Below are positions 46,152 through 60,400 of a stretch of DNA of 64,000 bases, piece by piece. The position numbers and the translations under genes were made by a program. Below the pieces are notes generated by a model that was not told the DNA's origin, ran no database searches, and saw only the letters and a list, made by a program, of their open reading frames with translations. The stretch is from Pterois miles. Taxonomy: Eukaryota > Chordata > Actinopteri > Perciformes > Scorpaenidae. Every line of letters starts with the position of its first letter. Position 1 is the first letter of the stretch. Location: positions 897,501 to 961,500 of the forward strand of contig CAMQGK010000607.1 in the NCBI GenBank assembly GCA_947000775.1. Reading direction: 5' to 3'.

Positions 46152-46955
46152 CATCTGTAAAATACATAAACATAAAGAAATAAAAACAAAAGGGATGGAT
46201 GAATAAAAAGTCAACAGTGTTTGATGAAAATCTGGAAACCAGGAAACTAACATGTCTTTATAAACAAAGGTTCACTTGTTCTTTGCCTCAGCTGAATGCC
46301 TATCGACTTGCACTAGCGCTGCTAACAAATGCAGACACACGAGGCTGCTGTCTGAAAAGATAACACATCCGAGAAAACAAATTCAAATGATCAGAATCTT
46401 TTATTGTTATACTGGTGTGCTGAAAGCTACATGCTCATCTATTGTGTCTTCCAGTGGAGGACAAGAGGACTGCTGTCTCTCAGAAACAGATAATCTACAT
46501 TGCAGGGAGTCATTCAGGGAGGACGCTGTGAGTTCCCGCGTGTCCTGAACGCTGCATAAATCCTGCTTAGCTGACAAAGTGCATATAAATCAGCGTAGTT
46601 TATAGTGAAGCCATACAGTATTATTACATTGAGGCAACATCTTGATGAAATGCAGATGGGCAGTACTAGTTGTAACAGGAATGGAGAGAAGAATCCAATC
46701 ATTGTTCAAGAATCGATTAATAATAAAAGTGAACAAGCGCAGCAGAGCTGATATTAACTGCCTGTCTCCATTCCAGTTAACTGAGCAGTGACTTGAGTCG
46801 CTTCACTGACAACCTGACAGAAATATCTCAAACGATTTCTGTCCATTAATTATTAATTAATGGATGTACTGTTTGGTAACTAGCCGCCATTTTATTAATG
46901 ATACCCTGACCTTTTCAAGTCCAGCACAAGCTAGGACCATGTTAACTCGGACATG
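46152..46955. other. Intergenic; no feature recognised
   Basis: AT-rich unique sequence, no supported ORF. Confidence 0.5.
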
Positions 46956-47700
46956 ACTGCAATGACTCGGACATGACCTTACGACACGGACATGACCACA
47001 GTGATTCAGACACGCTCATAGTGACTCAGACATGGCTGCCATGACTCAGACATAATCGCAATGACTCGGACATGATCATAATGACTCGGACATGACCGCA
47101 ATGACTCAGACATGACCACAATAACTCGGACATGACCGCAATGACTCAAACATGACCACAGTGACTCAAACATGATCGCAAAGACTCGGACATGACCGTA
47201 ATGATTCAGACATGATCGTAATGACTCAGACATGACCATAGTGATTCAGACATGACCGTAATGACTTGGACATGACTGCAGTGACTCAGACGTGATCATA
47301 ATGACTCAGACATGACCGCAATGACTCAGACATGACCACAATAACTCGGACATGACCGCAATGACTCAAACATGACCACAGTGACTCAGACATGATTGCA
47401 AAGACTCAGACATGACCGTAACGATTCAGACATGATCGTAATGACTCAGACATGACCATAGTGATTCAGACATGACCGTAATGACTTGGACATGACCGCA
47501 GTGACTCAGACGTGATCATAATGACTCGGACATGACCGCAATGATTCAGACATGACCGTAGTGATTCAGACATGACCGCAATGACTCGGACATGACTACA
47601 ATGACTTGAACATGACCGTAGTGATTCAGTTATGACTACAATGACTCGGACTTGACTGCAGTGACTCAGACATGTCCATAGTGACTTGCTCATAATCAAA
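46956..47700. repeat. 20-bp minisatellite CATGACCGCAATGACTCAGA (about 37 copies)
   Basis: Alternating variants (CGGA/CAGA, GCAA/ACAA/GTAA). Many units contain TGACTCA, the AP-1 core; this is a by-product of the unit and not evidence of regulation. Confidence 0.95.
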
Positions 47701-48123
47701 GCTAATCCTACATGACCATAGTGACTCGTACTTACACATTTAACATTTGAACATCAAAGACTTGGGGCTCGACTTGGGGTGTGGTGACTCGAGTTAGCAC
47801 TGTATTTAGTTATGTTGTCATGCTTTTGGCCTCTAGATGTTGCCCATGTGTCATTGCCTCAAGAGTTAGCCCGCAGCGTACAGCAGCCATTTCAGCACTA
47901 GTAAAAAAAGCATATAAGGCTAACAGGACGAACGTATAGCAATCACGACTGATCGTCAGCAGCTACAACCATTCCTATCAATGGAATCACTGTATATACA
48001 TTTAACACGATGCAGCAGCTCAATAATGATCATCACTGTTTCCAGGAAGAATCGATAAAGTGCCAAAACTTCAGTTTTAAAGTAGCTACAGGCTGATGTG
48101 GAGGAGAAGCTAAGAGGAGTCGC

Positions 48124-48553
48124 TGTCATCTCTGAAACCGATGAACAGCTCTGAAACCGATGAACAGCTCTGAAACCGATGAACTGCTCTGAAACCGATG
48201 AACAGCTCTGAAACCGATGAACTGCTCTGAAACCGATGAACAGCTCTGAAACCGATGAACTGCTCTGAAACCGATGAAGTGCTCTGAAACCGATGAACAG
48301 CTCTGAAACCGATGAACTGCTCTGAAACCGATGAACTGCTCTGAAACCGATGAACAGCTCTGAAACCGATGAACTGCTCTGAAACCGATGAACTGCTCTG
48401 AAACTGATGAACAGCTCTGAAACCGATGAACTGCTCTGAAACCGATGAACTGCTCTGAAACCGATGAACAGCTCTGAAACCGATGAACTGCTCTGAAACT
48501 GATGAACAGCTCTGAAACCGATGAACTGCTCTGAAACCGATGAACTGCTCTGA
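48124..48553. repeat. 19-bp minisatellite (about 22 copies)
   Basis: Units GCTCTGAAACCGATGAACT/A. 19 is not a multiple of 3, so all three reverse frames stay open and give 150-250 aa spurious ORFs. Confidence 0.96.
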
Positions 48554-49229
48554 AAACCGTGACACCGTTCAAGATATTCTTCATTAGACGCAATGAATTT
48601 CAACATAGTGGTGTTCAGACCAGGTAGCCTGCCTTGAGAGCTGCTGTGGTTGAGCTCTGAAGCTCTGGTTAGCATCACAGCTAGGCTACCTACCATTAAC
48701 ATTCAGATTTAGAAGCCAGTGGCCAATCAGAGGCAGAGTAGGGGCATGTCTTCCCACTAGTGCCTACGCATGAGGTGGGAAGGATCAGGTACTTACACCC
48801 AGGCTGACAGTAGGCGGAATTATCAAGACGTTTGGACATGTGCAGGGCGGATCGTTATTTTGCTTTCCTGCTGCTGTTGAAGCCATTTGGTCAAAAAATC
48901 TGAATTAATGCAACATAAACTCTGTTAGAAAGCTGCTTTACATTCAAACATTAAAGGTGGGAAAAGGTGCTCTATGTTATGATGCTATCATATGTTTCAT
49001 GTAGTATTTGTCTCGTGCAGGCACAGTGCAGAAAGCTAAAAACATAAGGCACACTAAACAAATGGAGATGCTATCCACCGTCAAACAGGGAGACGCTTCA
49101 TTTCACAAGGTGGACGCCAGAGGACGTCAGACTGTTTACCGTCGTTAAACTAATTCAAATGTGAAGCGTACAGACGCTGATGTCAGTGACTCCTCCGGCT
49201 CACCTCCCAGCATCAACCTGACCCGACAA
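48554..49229. other. Intergenic; no feature recognised
   Basis: Unique sequence between two minisatellites; no supported gene. Confidence 0.5.
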
Positions 49230-50130
49230 CACACCTGACCCGACAACACACCTGCCACTCAGCACACCTGTCACTCAGCACACCTGTCACTCAGCACACC
49301 TGTCACTCAGCACACCTGTCACTCCGCACACCTGTCACTCAGCACACCTGTCACTCCGCACACCTGCCACTCAGCACACCTGTCACTCAGCACACCTGTC
49401 ACTCAGCACACCTGCCACTCTGCACACCTGTCACTCTGCACACCTGTCACTCCGCACACCTGTCACTCCGTACACCTGTCACTCAGCACACCTGCCACTC
49501 AGCACACCTGTCATTCCGCACACCTGTCACTCAGCACACCTGCCACTCTGCACACCTGTCACTCTGCACACCTGTCACTCCGCACACCTGTCACTCCGCA
49601 CACCTGTCACTCAGCCACATCTGTCACTCAGCACACCTGTCACTCAGCACACCTGTCACTGTCACTCCGCATACCTGTCACTCAGCACACCTGTCACTCC
49701 GCACACCTGTCACTCATCACACCTGTCACTCATCACACCTGTCACTCAGCACACCTGTCACTCAGCACACCTGTCACTGTCACGCCGCACACCTGTCACT
49801 CCGCACACCTGTCACTCAGCACACCTGTCACTCAGCACACCTGTCACTCCGCACACCTGTCACTCAGCACACCTGTCACTCAGCACACCTGTCACTCAGC
49901 ACACCTGTCACTCAGCACACCTGTCACTGTCACTCCGCATACCTGTCACTCAGCACACCTGTCACTCCGCACACCTGTCACTCATCACACCTGTCACTCA
50001 GCACACCTGTCACTCAGCACACCTGTCACTCAGCACACCTGTCAACACACCCCCCCCCTCAGCACACCTGTCACTCAACACACCTGTCACTCAGGCTTTG
50101 TACCTGTCACTCAACACACCTGTCACTCAG
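49230..50130. repeat. 16-bp minisatellite CACCTGTCACTCAGCA (about 55 copies)
   Basis: Continuous array with AGCA/CGCA/TGCA variants. It ends about 170 bases below the podxl2 stop codon, at its 3' end. Confidence 0.96.
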
Positions 50131-50177
50131 GCTTTGTACCTTGAAACATCAACTACTTTTACTTTTCTCTGTCTCTC

Positions 50178-50183
50178 TTTATT
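50178..50183 (-). terminator. podxl2: Candidate podxl2 polyadenylation signal (AATAAA)
   Basis: On the reverse strand about 120 nt after the podxl2 stop codon at 50302-50304. Confidence 0.5.
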
Positions 50184-50301
50184 TTCCTCTCTCCAACATC
50201 TTGTATTCTTCATCCTCTGTTTGTCTCATCATCTTCTTCTTCTTCCCTCTCCACTGATAATCTATCAAGACCTTCATCATCCATCTCCTCCTCTTCATCC
50301 A

Positions 50302-50361
50302 TCAGAGGTGCGTGTCCTGCTCCTCTTCTTCCTCCTCAGTCGCTGCTTGATTGACAAACAC
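50302..50361 (-). CDS. podxl2: podxl2 last exon, DTHL PDZ-binding terminus
   Basis: Nineteen codons, VFVNQAATEEEEEEQDTHL, then TGA. The acidic run followed by DTHL is the CD34-family C-terminus. Acceptor ACTTCAG. Easily lost because the preceding exon reads on to an in-frame stop if not spliced. Confidence 0.93.
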   Translation of the reverse strand: MFVNQAATEEEEEEQDTHL

Positions 50362-51475
50362 CTGAAGTAACACAAGAGGATGAGAGGCAGAAAAAAAAAG
50401 GTAGAGAGCAGATTGTTTTCCTCTAAACCCTTCAAGCTTTTATTTACTCATCCATCCAATCACCTGCCAGCGACTGCTCTCCTCCCCGCCTCCTTCTCCT
50501 CCCCCTGCCAGCCCATTGGTACTTGGCTTCTTCTCCTGCATCTCAGGCTGGTTGTCATTGGTCACGTCCAGCGTGGGGTTGTCGTGGCAACCATTCTCCA
50601 CAAAGTGAAGTTCCTCAGCACGGAACTGTGACATAACCCCCCCCCCCCCCAAAAAAAAAAAAAAAAAAAGTTATGTAACAGCAAGAACAGGTGTGTGTGT
50701 TTAGATTAGATTTTATTGTGAACACACACATTTTCACATATGTTGACATATGAAGGGTGATCCGATCTCGCGATCTTTTTGGGAGTAGTGTCTCGAGCTG
50801 AAAATCACGAGGGTCTGATCGAGAGATTAGTGGTGTTCCTGCAAGAGTTTGTGCTGCCAAGCGACAACAATCGGCCGCGAGATTTATTTGGTTCATCGGT
50901 TTATCTCCATTGAAACTCCCATTTTATCACGAAGAGGCAGTGTTTTGGTTTTCAGAGATTTGTTTGTCTAATAAAGATATGTGCGTTATGTGGTTGAGAC
51001 CTGGTTCTCAGGCTTCTTCCTGATGAAATGTAGGGAATCACTACTGCCATAGTCCATTCATCGATTAGCTGATTAGATTTTGTTTTAATAATCTGTCAGA
51101 TATACATAGTGGAGTGAAAAAGTACAATATTTCCCTCTGAGATGTAGTGGAGGAGATGTAGAAAGTATCAGAACGTGGAAACACTCAAGTAAAGTACAAG
51201 TAGAACAGTACTTGAGTAAATGTACTTAGTTACTTCCCACCGCTGTCTGTTCACCCACCGTGGTCTTGGTCGCAGGCAGTCGTCTCTGCCAGCAGATGTA
51301 AATAAATCCAGATGTGATGATGACCATGCAGACAGAACCGATGATCACCAGAACCACAAACAGCTTCCCGTAGTCGCTGCGGGTTTGACTGGGACGAGAC
51401 TGGCAGCTACTGGCTGCACTGTAGTTGTGGACGCCCACCTGGTGAAGCCAACACACACACACATTAATATAGATA

Positions 51476-51527
<52 letters not shown>

Positions 51528-51565
51528 TAATATAGATATATACACACACACACACATTAATATAG

Positions 51566-51617
<52 letters not shown>

Positions 51618-51710
51618 AAAAACAAACAAAAAAAACACACACACAAAAAAAAACACAAAAAAAAAAACACACACATTAATATAGATATACACACACACAC
51701 ATTAATATAG

Positions 51711-51750
<40 letters not shown>

Positions 51751-53609
51751 TAATATAGATATATACACACACACACACATTAATATAGATATACACACAC
51801 ACATTAATATAGATATACACACACATTAATATAGATATATATATACACACACACACAGTAGTTTAACGGGATGTATGAACACAGATTCTCTATTCACCTG
51901 TTTTCGGGTTGACAGAGATCCTTTAAATGTGCACAGGATTAAAGTGCTTCATCAAGGAATATCTTATCTTATCTTATCTTAAAAACCATTACCATAACTC
52001 ATAACTTGTAATACCAACATCTGGATCTGCACAGACAGCACTAAAAGAAGTTGCTGGTCAGCGAACCTCAGTCAAACCTTTCCTGATCTCTCCCAGCATG
52101 CTCAGCACATCCTTGGTGGCGATCACACCTGGAGGACACGACACACACACACATGGCGCACCGTTAACACAGTCAGTGTGTCATCAGTGTGAGGCCTCCC
52201 AAAAACTAAAATATATGAGTGAGTGAGTAAATGATGCCATGAAGAAATCAATGAATAAATAAATATGTTGTTTAATACAGCACAGATAATAGAGAAAACA
52301 AATGTAGCCATTAATCAATTGATTGACATTTATCTTTGTATTAAATCCCTTATTTATTTCCCAAAATTTATGTGTCTGTATTCTTTTCTTTACACATTTC
52401 TTTTTATATTTATTGCAATCGTCTTTGCATTTCTGCCTCATTATATGCAAAATTATGCAAAAATAAATCAATAAAAATAAATGAAAACATCTTTTGGGTT
52501 TAATTTTAGTTTTAGTCATAAAGAAATGTCAGTAAAATGTTTATTTCTATAGATTATAAAGAGCTCAGGGTCACAGAGGAGCCCGGCGCGTCGGGCTGGG
52601 AGAAAGTAGTACATTTCTTCTGTATAGTTTTGTTGCAACCTTCATTTAATTAATTTGTTTTAATCATTGATTTAATTATATTCATATTATTTATTCATAT
52701 TTTGTTTTATTTACTCTTTTGTGAATGTGCCTTAAACAAACAGTATGTACTCTGTATCTATCCTTTTATTTATTTATTATCATCATTTATTCATAAGTTG
52801 AACAATATTCTATTATAATATTTATTTTATAATTAGTATTTATTTATATATTTTATTTTATTATTATTTCTAATCTTTTTTGTTCTGTCCCCCACAGGGA
52901 CAGAAGTAGGTGCTGGGAATCTGGTGTGTGAATTTATTTTATTAATTCATTTATCATTATTACTATTACTGCTGCTATTACAATTATTACTGTTTATTCA
53001 TTTGCTTTTATTCAAACATTAAAACATTTTATTTATTGTAATATTTATTTTATAATTTTTATTTTCAGATTATCTAATTATTATTATTACTATTACTACC
53101 ATTTTTTCTCTCCTACTTTGTTTTTTAATAGTAATGTTTTTCAATGTATAGTTAGTGTCTGTTGTACATATTAATTAATATTATACTATATATTATTAAT
53201 TATCAATTTGTACCATCCATCCATCGTCAACCGCTTATCCCGTTGGGGGTCTTGGGAGTCTGGAGCCGATCCAGCTGGTATTAGGTGAAGGAGGGTTCAC
53301 CTGGACAGGTCTCCAGTCCATCACAGGACACATAGAGACAGACAACATTCACACTCCTACGGGACATTTAGAGTCACCACTCAACCTAAACAGCATGTCT
53401 TTGGACTGTGGGAGGAAGCTGGAGTACCCGGAGAAAACCCATGCAAACTCCACACAGGACCCTAAACCGGAATCGAACCCGTGACCCTCTTGCTGTGAGG
53501 CGACAGTGCTGACCACTGCACTGTGCAGCCCGTTATTAATATGCACATATTATTTTATTTGTAGTGGTTTAGGTTGTTATTGTCTTTTATCTCAAGGAAA
53601 CACTAAAAA

Positions 53610-53683
<74 letters not shown>

Positions 53684-53873
53684 TGTGTGTGTGTCTGTGT
53701 GCGTGTGTGCACCTTGCTCAGACGCCACGTTCACCAGCAGCTGGTGTTGTTGGTGTGTCGGCTTGCTGAGATAGAGTACCCATGATCCCTCGGGGCTGTT
53801 CAGTCTCCGAGCAAACACTCGCTCCATGACCTTCAACAACCGGACACCCTGATCGACACGAAACTCAGCCTGT

Positions 53874-53926
<53 letters not shown>

Positions 53927-56900
53927 TCAACCCCAGATATGACAGAACGATGTAAAGTCTCCTTGTTGTAATTGTTTTAAAGAAGAGGAGAGTTCTGGCT
54001 CCATCCATGTTACCGTAGCAACCATCAGGTCACCGTGGTGGCGGTGAGGGTTTGTGTTGCTGCCATTGCGACAGACATCATGGTTTCGTGCCGTCATACC
54101 TCACTACCACACAGAGACAGACGACCTCGAGGTTACCTTCATTCAGTCACGCTCACCTTACTGAAGTAAGGCAGTACTATAGTTGTAGTTAAAGTAGTCA
54201 GAGTATGTCAGTACTATCATCTAAATGTAGTTAACGTAGTAAAAGTATGTCAGTACTATCATCTAAATGTAGTTAAAGTAGTCAAAGTATGTCAGTACTA
54301 TCATCTAAATGTAGTTAACGTAGTAAAAGTATGTCAGTACTATCATCTAAATGTAGTTAACGTAGTAAAAGTATGTCAGTACTATCATCTAAATGTAGTT
54401 AACGTAGTAAAAGTATGTCAGTACTATCATCTAAGTTTCATCTGATGTTTCTGGATTAATATTACTGCTGCATTAATATGTATGTTGTATTTTAACTTTA
54501 TATCCTGTTGACTAGTTTAACCTGCAGCAGTGCATCATGGTCTATGAGATCGTCAGACATCTGTAGTTTAACCTGCAGCAGTGCATCATGGTCTATGAGA
54601 TCGTCAGATGTCTGTAGTTTAACCTGCAGCAGTGCATCATGGTCTATGAGATCGTCAGATGTCTGTAGTTTAACCTGCAGCAGTGCATCATGGTCTATGA
54701 GATCGTCAGACGTCTGTAGTTTAACCTGCAGCAGTGCATCATGGTCTATGAGATCGTCAGACATCTGTAGTTTAACCTGCAGCAGTGCATCATGGTCTAT
54801 GAGATCGTCAGACATCTGTAGTTTAACCTGCAGCAGTGCATCATGGTCTATGAGATCGTCAGACATCTGTAGTTTAACCTGCAGCAGTGCATCATGGTCT
54901 ATGAGATCGTCAGACATCTGTAGTTTAACCTGCAGCAGTGCATCATGGTCTATGAGATCGTCAGACATCTGTAGTTTAACCTGCAGCAGTGCATCATGGT
55001 CTATGAGATCGTCAGACATCTGTAGTTTAACCTGCAGCAGTGCATCATGGTCTATGAGATCGTCAGATGTCTGTAGTTTAACCTGCAGCAGTGCATCATG
55101 GTCTATGAGATCGTCAGACGTCTGTAGTTTAACCTGCAGCAGTGCATCATGGTCTATGAGATCGTCAGACGTCTGTAGTTTAACCTGCAGCAGTGCATCA
55201 TGGTCTATGAGATCGTCAGACGTCTGTAGTTTAACCTGCAGCAGTGCATCATGGTCTATGAGATCGTCAGATGTCTGCAGTGCTGCTGTCCCGTCAGAAT
55301 AAAAGCCTGTTTTCAGCGTTGTGACGAGGACTCTAATTAACCTTGTAGTGATTCAGTGATGATAAAATACGAAATGCAGCATCTTGAATGTGAATGTATG
55401 ATTTGCGTACTCACACAGCTCAGGTTCTCCGTCATGCTGAGGACGACGTATCCACGTTCAGCCAGCTCTCTCCAGTCGACACACACCACCTGACACAGTC
55501 AGTCAGAGAACACTGATAAATGTTGAGACGGCACACAGCAGCAGACGTCCACCCAGAAAGCTTTAAATGTACCTGCCGGGCCTCGTCCAGCTCATCAAAA
55601 CCATGGACCTCTGTGACTCCACCTCCTCTGACCTCTGACCTCGGGCTCTGCGGGGGCGTGGTGAGCGGGATGATGTGTCTGATTCTTGCTCCCTCCTCTT
55701 CTTCCTTCATCTTTCTCCATTTCTGCTCCTCCTCTTCATTTCTGTCCTGCAGTCCGACCCCTGGAGCCAACACATGTATTGTACTGACCCTCTGTATTAA
55801 GTCTGATGTTCCACCAGTCTCCTCATTCAACACTGTCACCATACTCACGCCTACAATGTCTACTGTGATAGATAGATAGATAGATAGATAGATGAACTTT
55901 ATTAATCCCAAGGGAACTTATCTTTCAGTTACATCCCGTCCAAGAACATAAAAAACAGTGACACATAACGGGGGGACAGGAGCGGGAGGACTGAGGGTCG
56001 CCGCCCCAACGGCGCCCCATTTTCTTAGATGAGAAAAGGGAGAACAAGAGGAAAGGAGAAGAGGGAAAAAAGCATCTCCCAGACTAGGCTCCTGTAGGGG
56101 GGCACAGAGTGGGACCTGGAAAAAACACCTCTGCACATAGCAACATGATAAGACATTACAACAAAACTCAAGGACTTGCACATGTGGGAGGGGGAGGGGC
56201 GTTGGGGAGGGGAGGTGTCCCAGCACAGATTGGGGGGGAGTGTTCGCCTCTGGGCGTCTGGGCGTGATTTTGAAGTATTTGATACTCTAATTTATTGTGA
56301 TTGTTAACTTTTTATCCTTCTGCTGAATATAATCCATCAGTCTGATTTCCATAGATGGATTCTGTAGATCCAGTTCCCTTTGTTAACACTTTATTTTGAA
56401 AAGCGGCCGTAGTCCCAGGTGTCTACTTCCTCTAACTCCTCCAAGGTGGTCTCTAGCTCTCCGTCAGCTCCGTTCTCTTTATCCATCCATGGTCAGCTCC
56501 ATCGGGGCCGTCTGAATGCATTTAACATAAATGTCAGTATATGGAGCTCTACAGTCGTAGCGTCGACCCATGACGTCACGTTACTCAGACTACCACAATA
56601 AAAGAGCTAACTTCCTTCTACCTCCACACAGACACAGAGGAAGCTAACAAATTATATAGATTCAGACATTAAAACATCTATTTCAAAATCATACAAAAAA
56701 ATATTACGATATGTAAATGAATTGACATTAGCTACCGTTACTACATCTGATAATGGTGGCAAATTTACCATCAAAAGAAGGTTTTGAATGCAGGACTTTT
56801 ACTTATAGTGGAGTATTTTCACACTGTGGCAAGAGCACTTTTACTGCAGTAAGCAGCACTTCTTCTGTCTCAAGGTGACACTGACTGAAGCGTAAACTTC

Positions 56901-57319
56901 CCGATAAATATCAGGACAACATTAAGCTGAGCTCTGATCGCTTCTAGGACACAGTGGGGAAATATGACACATCATGATGTTCTCTTGGTTTTAATGAGCA
57001 CCTCCAGGAAGTTAATGATGCACTAACTAATTAAGTGGACATGGACGCAGACACACAGTTTAATCTGTTTGTTACACCTTTGCTTGTGTTTCTAAGGTTT
57101 TAAAGGCTAAAGGCAGAGCTGGAAGATGTATACAGATCTTTTACTGCAGTAAAACTACTAATACCACAGTGTGGAAATACTCTGTCCAATTTACACCCAG
57201 GGGTCAATAAAGTATTTCTGCTTCACACACACCAAATGTAAAAGTACTCATTATGCAGAATAATCTTATCTTATTGTACTATAATTATTGATGCATTCAT
57301 CACTTTAATGTTAAATTAT

Positions 57320-57408
<89 letters not shown>

Positions 57409-60400
57409 TTTAAGTCAGCGTAAGTGTACAATGTAGCATAAAATACAAATACTCAAGTACAAGTACCTCAAAATTACCTGAGTAACTGAGTAAATGTACT
57501 TAGTTACAAAGACTACACTCATGATTGTAATAGTTTATAAATAAAGAGTCAATGATCGTCACCTTTGAACTCCTCCTCTTCCTCCACGCTGGGCTGCAGG
57601 GGCTCTCTGCTGGGAGCCACGCCAACCTCCGCTACTGTGGGATTCTGGGTAAACACACCTTTGTGTGTTAGACCAATTTCTTCCTCCTCGTCCTCCTCCC
57701 TCTCAGTCTCCTCATCCTCTGTCTCATCTGCAGAGGTAAAACACATGTTCTTCATCGGATCTCATGTCAACTCGAAAACAGCAAACATAAAGCTTTGCTT
57801 TGGATTTCATTCATGGCAAAATATATTCAAATATGCTAGTGTAGGTCATCATAACGTAGCTAAATATGCTAGTGTAGGTCATCATAGCGTAGCTAAATAT
57901 GCTAGTGTAGGTCATCATAACGTAGCTAAATATGCTAGTGTAGGTCATCATAGCGTAGCTAAATATGCTAGTGTAGGTCATCATAACGTAGCTAAATATG
58001 CTAGTGTAGGTCACCATAACGTAGCTAAATATGCTAGTGTAGGTCACCATAACGTAGCTAAATATGCTAGTGTAGGTCATCATAACGTAGCTAAATATGC
58101 TAGTGTAGGTCATCATAACGTAGCTAAATATGCTAGTGTAGGTCATCATAGCGTAGCTAAATATGCTAGTGTAGGTCACCATAACGTAGCTAAATATGCT
58201 AGTGTAGGTCATCATAACGTAGCTAAATATGCTAGTGTAGGTCATCATAGCGTAGCTAAATATGCTAGTGTAGGTCACCATAACGTAGCTAAATATGCTA
58301 GTGTAGGTCACCATAACGTAGCTAAATATGCTAGTGTAGGTCACCATAACGTAGCTAAATATGCTAGTGTAGGTCACCATAACATAGCTAAATATGCTAG
58401 TGTAGGTCACCATAACGTAGCTAAATATGCTAGTGTAGGTCATCATAAGGTAGCTAAATATGCTAGTGTAGGTCACCATAACGTAGCTAAATATGCTAGT
58501 GTGGGTCATCATAACGTAGCTAAATACGCTAGTGTGGGTCATCATAACGTAGCTAAATATGCTAGTGTAGGTCACCATAACGTAGCTAAATATGCTAGTG
58601 TAGGTCATCATAGCGTAGCTAAATATGCTAGTGTAGGTCACCATAACGTAGCTAAATATGCTAGTGTAGGTCACCATAATGTAGCTAAATATGCTAGTGT
58701 AGGTCACCATAACGTAGCTAAATATGCTAGTGTAGGTCACCATAACATAGCTAAATATGCTAGTGTAGGTCACCATAACGTAGCTAAATATGCTAGTGTA
58801 GGTCATCATAAGGTAGCTAAATATGCTAGTGTAGGTCACCATAACGTAGCTAAATATGCTAGTGTGGGTCATCATAACGTAGCTAAATACGCTAGTGTGG
58901 GTCATCATAACGTAGCTAAATATGCTAGTGTAGGTCACCATAACGTAGCTAAATATGCTAGTGTAGGTCATCATAAGGTAGCTAAATATGCTAGTGTAGG
59001 TCACCATAACGTAGCTAAATATGCTAGTATAGATTATCATAACGTAGCTAAATACGCTAGTGTAGGTCATCATAACGTAGCTAAATATGCTAGTGTGGGT
59101 CATTGTAACGTAGCTAAATATGCTAGTGTAGATTATCATAACATAGCTAAATATGCTAGTGTAGGTCACCATAACGTAGCTAAATATGCTAGTGTAGATT
59201 ATCATAACATAGCTAAGTATGCTAGTGTAGGTCACCATAACGTAGCTAAATATGCTAGTGTAGATTATCATAACGTAGCTAAATATGCTAGTGTAGGTCA
59301 CCATAACGTAGCTAAATACGCTAGTGTGGGTCACCATAACGTAGCTAAATATGCTAGTGTATATTATCATAACGTAGCTAAATATGCTAGCGTAGATTAT
59401 CATAACGTAGCTAAATATGCTAGTGTATATTATCATAACGTAGCTAAATATGCTAGTGTAGATTATCATAACGTAGCTAAATATTCTAGTGTATATTATC
59501 ATAACGTAGCTAAATATGCTAGTGTATATTATCATAACGTAGCTAAATATGCTAGTGTAGATTATCATAACGTAGCTTAAATATGCTAGTGTATATTATC
59601 ATAACGTAGCTAAATATGCTAGTGTAGATTATCATAACGTAGCTAAATATGCTAGTGTATATTATCATAACGTAGCTAAATATGCTAGTGTGGGTCACCA
59701 TACCGTAGCTAAATATGCTAGTGTATATTATCATAACGTAGCTAAATATGCTAGTGTAGATTATCATAACGTAGCTAAATATGCTAGTGTAGATTATCAT
59801 AACGTAGCTAAATATGCTAGTGTGGGTCACCATAACGTAGCTAAATATGCTAGTGTAGATTATCATAACGTAGCTAAATATGCTAGTGTAGATTATCATA
59901 ACGTAGCTAAATATGCTAGTGTAGATTATCATAACGTAGCTAAATATGCTAGTGTAGATTATCATAACGTAGCTAAATATGCTAGTGTAGCGTTACCATG
60001 GAAAACGCTGGTTCTGGTTCAGGGACACGACATGCAGGAAGTTACGCACATAATTCACACAAGGCATCATGGGAGCTAGGAATAAGATAGATACCTTTGG
60101 TGTAACTTCCCAGCAACCCAAAGTCTGTGCCTGTGTCGGTCTCAGGGGTGGCGGTCCCTGCAGCATCTCCTCCTCCTCCTCCAGCAGCAGTAGATGGAGA
60201 TGCAGATGCAGATGTAGTTGTAGTGATGGAGGAGCGAAGGACTCCATAACCACTGGACTGACCATCTTCCTCTCCCTCTGCCTCCCATAGATCTCTCTCT
60301 AAAGGACCCACCTGGATGGTAGACAGAAGATGGAGGACAAGTTTCCCTTCATGAAAATCCTATTATTGTCCCCAACTCTTGATTCCTCCAGCTGCCTGGA

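Noticed and set aside
46956..47700. Regulatory cluster of AP-1 (TGACTCA) sites
   Set aside because: The motif comes with the minisatellite unit, is altered in many copies, and no gene start is nearby.
47956..48702. Three overlapping 150-250 codon minus ORFs (SVSEQFIGFRAVHRFQ)
   Set aside because: A 19-bp repeat unit without stops keeps all three frames open; not coding.
49230..50130. CRISPR-like array of 16-bp repeats
   Set aside because: Direct head-to-tail minisatellite without unique spacers, in a vertebrate genome.
54498..55302. ORFs SDDLIDHDALLQVKLQ and CSLTCSSASWSMRSSD as podxl2 coding sequence
   Set aside because: The array lies between podxl2 exons 55415-55489 and 53713-53869, which join in phase without it.
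57565..59580. 671-codon plus ORF and 585-codon minus ORF
   Set aside because: They are translations of a 33-bp intronic tandem repeat inside podxl2; both strands are open only because the unit length is divisible by 3 and lacks stops.
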